From contig CACZSN010000006.1 of assembly GCA_902783835.1 (NCBI GenBank), forward strand, positions 1 through 64,000: 64,000 nucleotides of DNA. Direction: 5' to 3'. This DNA comes from an uncultured bacterium (GTDB lineage: Bacteria; Cyanobacteriota; Vampirovibrionia; Gastranaerophilales; Gastranaerophilaceae). Below, piece after piece: positions 61,755-64,000 of this stretch. Below the pieces are notes generated by a model. The model made no database searches and was not told the origin of the DNA. It was given only the letters and a program-made list of their open reading frames with translations. Every line of letters starts with the position of its first letter. The first letter of the stretch is position 1. Both the position numbers and the translations under genes were made by a program.

Positions 61755-62174
61755 TTATACAATTTGAAACGGACATTTTTTGCAAGATGCTTTGTAGTGC
61801 AAAATCAAATTGTCCTCTAAATCATATCTTTTAACGACTCTTACATTTAATTCCGAACCGCAAATCGGACATCTTAAATCGTCCGTTTCACCAGCCATCA
61901 TTTTGACACGGGCATAATCTTCAAAATCTTTCGGTACACCGTAATTAATCTGAATATTTTTCTCGTGAGCCTTAATTTCAGAAGGATTTAATTTCAAACC
62001 TTTAGCAAGTTTTTGTCTAACCGTTGCAGAGAGGAAGAGTTCTTTTCCCGATTCAATATCGGAAACCTGTTCTTCCGTGAGGTTAGAGTGTTTTGCGAGC
62101 AACATAAGAGAAAGCCCGATATTTTCTCGGGCTTCTCGTACAAATGTTGCTAAAGATACTGTTTCTTCGCTCAT
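61755..62174 (-). CDS. HTH protein with C-terminal zinc ribbon
   Basis: The 139-residue protein joins an XRE-type HTH (about 10-70, REARENIGLSLMLLAKHSNL and TEEQVSDIESGKE) to a zinc ribbon (CPICGSEL ... CKKCPFQIV). It overlaps secF as TAATG, so it is coupled to the secDF operon. A DNA-binding regulator is likely; the target is unknown. Confidence 0.7.
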   Translation of the reverse strand: MSEETVSLATFVREARENIGLSLMLLAKHSNLTEEQVSDIESGKELFLSATVRQKLAKGLKLNPSEIKAHEKNIQINYGVPKDFEDYARVKMMAGETDDLRCPICGSELNVRVVKRYDLEDNLILHYKASCKKCPFQIV

Positions 62175-63145
62175 TATGCTGCTTTCTTTTTCGCTTTGAT
62201 ATCGTTGTAGAATACCAAAAGGACGCTTGCGAAGAAGATACTTGAGTAAGTACCAACCGCAATACCCAAAAGCATAGCGAGAACGAAATCTTTAGTAGTT
62301 ACACCGCCGAAGATATACAACGCAAGCAACGTAAAGATTGTTGTCAATGATGTGTTGATACTTCTTGCGAGTGTTTGGTTAACGCTTGCATCAACGATTT
62401 CGTGATAAGTCATTGATTTTGACGAAAACTTGACATTTTCACGAATTCTGTCGAAAACAACGATTGTATCGTGGACGGAGAAACCTAAAACGGTCAAAAC
62501 CGCCGATATGAATAAACCGTCGATGTGAACTCCACAGAATATTCCAAGGAATGCAAACACACCCAAAACGAACAAAACGTCGTGTACGAGGGTCAAAATT
62601 GCGATGATGGCGAATTCTAAGTGGAAACGGAGCGTCAAATACGCACAAATACCAAGAATTGCGAGCAATACAGCGATGCAAGAATTTTTCATCAATTCAG
62701 CACCCAATGTCGGACCGACCGAACTTACTTGAACGAGTTGAGCTTCAGGGTACATTGAAGTGATTATATCAGAAACGATTTTTGTTTTTGCACTGTCCTT
62801 GTCTCCGTCGAATGCAGTTTTTACCGAAATAAATTCGTTCATTTTCGCATTTGAGTCAGTTGATGCACTCGGAGCAGAAAGGATTTGAATAACTGGGTCT
62901 TCAAAACCTTGAGCCATAAGTTTTTCTCTGACATTTGCGATGTCTGAGTTATCCAATTTTTTGTCAACTGAATATTGGATAATCGTACCACCCGTGAAAT
63001 CAATACCGACCAATAACGGAGCACCTGTTTTTACCGTAAGATAACCCATAGCACCGATTGACGGAATTAATAACAAGAGGGAAATAATTAAAAATACCCA
63101 TTTGTATTTAACAATATCAATTATATTTTTTGCATGTGAAAACAT
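62174..63145 (-). CDS. secF: Protein translocase subunit SecF
   Basis: SecF (323 residues) works with SecD and SecYEG, using proton flow to complete protein export. Signatures are GIDFTGGTIIQYSVD, SSVGPTLGAELMKNSCIAVL, and the VLGFSVHDTIVVFDRIRENV block with the conserved Asp-Arg, then QTLARSINTSLTTIFTLLAL. AAGGAG precedes ATG 63145. It follows secD by 13 bp. Confidence 0.95.
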   Translation of the reverse strand: MFSHAKNIIDIVKYKWVFLIISLLLLIPSIGAMGYLTVKTGAPLLVGIDFTGGTIIQYSVDKKLDNSDIANVREKLMAQGFEDPVIQILSAPSASTDSNAKMNEFISVKTAFDGDKDSAKTKIVSDIITSMYPEAQLVQVSSVGPTLGAELMKNSCIAVLLAILGICAYLTLRFHLEFAIIAILTLVHDVLFVLGVFAFLGIFCGVHIDGLFISAVLTVLGFSVHDTIVVFDRIRENVKFSSKSMTYHEIVDASVNQTLARSINTSLTTIFTLLALYIFGGVTTKDFVLAMLLGIAVGTYSSIFFASVLLVFYNDIKAKKKAA

Positions 63146-63158
63146 TGTTTTCTCCTTA

Positions 63159-64000
63159 TTAATCCAAAATACCGAACTTAGCGTTTTCACGCTTTGTATC
63201 TTCCGACTCGTAAGCGGTATTTATTTCGTCAGCACGAATACCGAACCATTCCGGATGTTTCAAATGACCTGTGCCGAACAACAAGTGCATGAAGTTCTTC
63301 GTAACGGTAATTGCACTGAACATACTAACAATAGTACCGATTGCCAATGTTAAAGCGAAACCTTTAACAACACTTGAACCGAACATATAAAGAATGAGGC
63401 AGGTGATGATTGTTGACATGTTTGAGTCGAAAATACTTGTGAACGCTCTGTCAAAACCTAAGTTGATTGCGGTAAATAAACTTCTGCCTTCTTTCAATTC
63501 TTCTTTTGTACGTTCGAAAATAAGGATGTTAGCATCGACCGCCATACCGATTGAAAGGATAAAACCTGCAATACCGGCAAGTGTCAATGTAACAGGAATT
63601 AATTTGAAAATCGAGAATACGATTAAAGAGTAAATTATCAAGGCAACATCGGCAACAAGTCCGGGGACTCTGTAATAAGCAACCATGAAAATCATTACGA
63701 ATGCCAAACCGATTAAACCGGCGAATTTACTGTTTGCAATACTGTCAGCACCAAGTGTAGGTCCGACCGTGTTTTCTTCAATAATTTTAGCAGGAACAGG
63801 CAACGCACCAGCGTTGAGCAAATCCACCATGTTTTTAGCCTGTTCGTATTCAAAACCGCCTTCACCACCTGAGATTTGAGCTCTTCCGCCGATGATAGGT
63901 TCTTGAATTACAGGAGCTGATTGCAATTCTCCGTTAAAGAAAATTGCCATCGGTTTTCCGACTAATTCTTTTGTAAGTGTTGCAAATTTCTTTGCACCTG
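63159..64000 (-). CDS. secD: Protein translocase subunit SecD (N-terminus beyond the window)
   Basis: The visible 280 codons are the C-terminal part of SecD: a GKPMAIFFNGELQSAPVIQE region of the periplasmic domain, GGFEYEQAKNMVDLLNAGAL, EENTVGPTLGADSIANSKFA, and the membrane core GMAVDANILIFERTKEEL (the DAN/ER motif). The reading frame continues without stop through 64000 (preceding residues GAKKFATLTKELVGKP), so the gene is cut by the window end and not truncated itself. Confidence 0.96.
   Translation of the reverse strand, partial: GAKKFATLTKELVGKPMAIFFNGELQSAPVIQEPIIGGRAQISGGEGGFEYEQAKNMVDLLNAGALPVPAKIIEENTVGPTLGADSIANSKFAGLIGLAFVMIFMVAYYRVPGLVADVALIIYSLIVFSIFKLIPVTLTLAGIAGFILSIGMAVDANILIFERTKEELKEGRSLFTAINLGFDRAFTSIFDSNMSTIITCLILYMFGSSVVKGFALTLAIGTIVSMFSAITVTKNFMHLLFGTGHLKHPEWFGIRADEINTAYESEDTKRENAKFGILD

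Overview
The window looks like chromosomal DNA of a gut bacterium of the non-photosynthetic sister group of Cyanobacteria (Melainabacteria/Vampirovibrionia, order Gastranaerophilales). This placement is inferred from gene content and was not checked by a search. The DNA is AT-rich. MurE carries the DAP-type motif, and a TolC-like protein, an EmrA-like adaptor and FliP/Q/R point to a Gram-negative envelope. The tRNA-Glu closely resembles cyanobacterial and plastid tRNA-Glu, ThrRS lacks a TGS domain, and Hcp fits an anaerobe.

Layout. 0.3-9.7 kb: rqcH, an Fsr-type MFS exporter, rsfS, a zinc-ribbon protein, hsp20, a DUF1836 protein, a calpain-like cysteine protease, a DUF2971 protein, yggT and mtnP. 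9.8-18.6 kb: a prepilin-like gene, rpmE, then a + strand run thyX-prfA-rsmH-ftsL-like-ftsI/PBP-murE-gpsA linking thymidylate synthesis, translation and cell-wall growth. 18.8-28.5 kb: a small XRE regulator, a long-chain acyl-CoA/ACP ligase, leuC, a shrunken MATE gene behind an attenuator-like leader, and a complete tripartite efflux locus (marR-emrA-emrB divergent from a tolC-like gene across a perfect 26-bp palindrome). 28.5-37.1 kb: glyS, hcp, thrS, an exported SH3-like protein, hpf and a uridine-kinase-like gene.

37.3-46.9 kb is a roughly 9.55-kb integrated element. It sits at the 3' end of tRNA-Glu(UUC), is bounded by a 10-bp direct repeat, and has a large serine recombinase gene ending at the right junction. 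Its cargo is a four-gene operon (BRO-N protein, DUF4209 protein with a HEPN-like RxxxxH motif, degenerate HNH protein, AlbA_2/Schlafen-like protein), a small Cys-rich protein convergent with a PD-(D/E)XK nuclease, XRE and MerR-like regulators and two tiny proteins. This is the best candidate for an undescribed, possibly defensive, system. The crossover lies inside the recombinase reading frame, so integration appears to replace the recombinase C-terminus.

47.1-64 kb: an ECF sigma/anti-sigma pair, a metallopeptidase overlapping cutA, an HtrA-like protease, an NfnA/SudB-like flavoprotein, a flagellar-type export operon (FliM/N-like, FliO, FliP, FliQ with a long tail, a secretin-N-like protein, FliR), rpmH-rnpA, proC, a probable rpoZ, rlmB-rpoD, PilM/PilN-fusion and PilO genes, and secD-secF with an HTH/zinc-ribbon gene. 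secD is cut by the window end.

Most gene boundaries are supported by Shine-Dalgarno spacing, overlapping stop/start pairs or intrinsic terminators. Functions marked as families are recognised by motif only.
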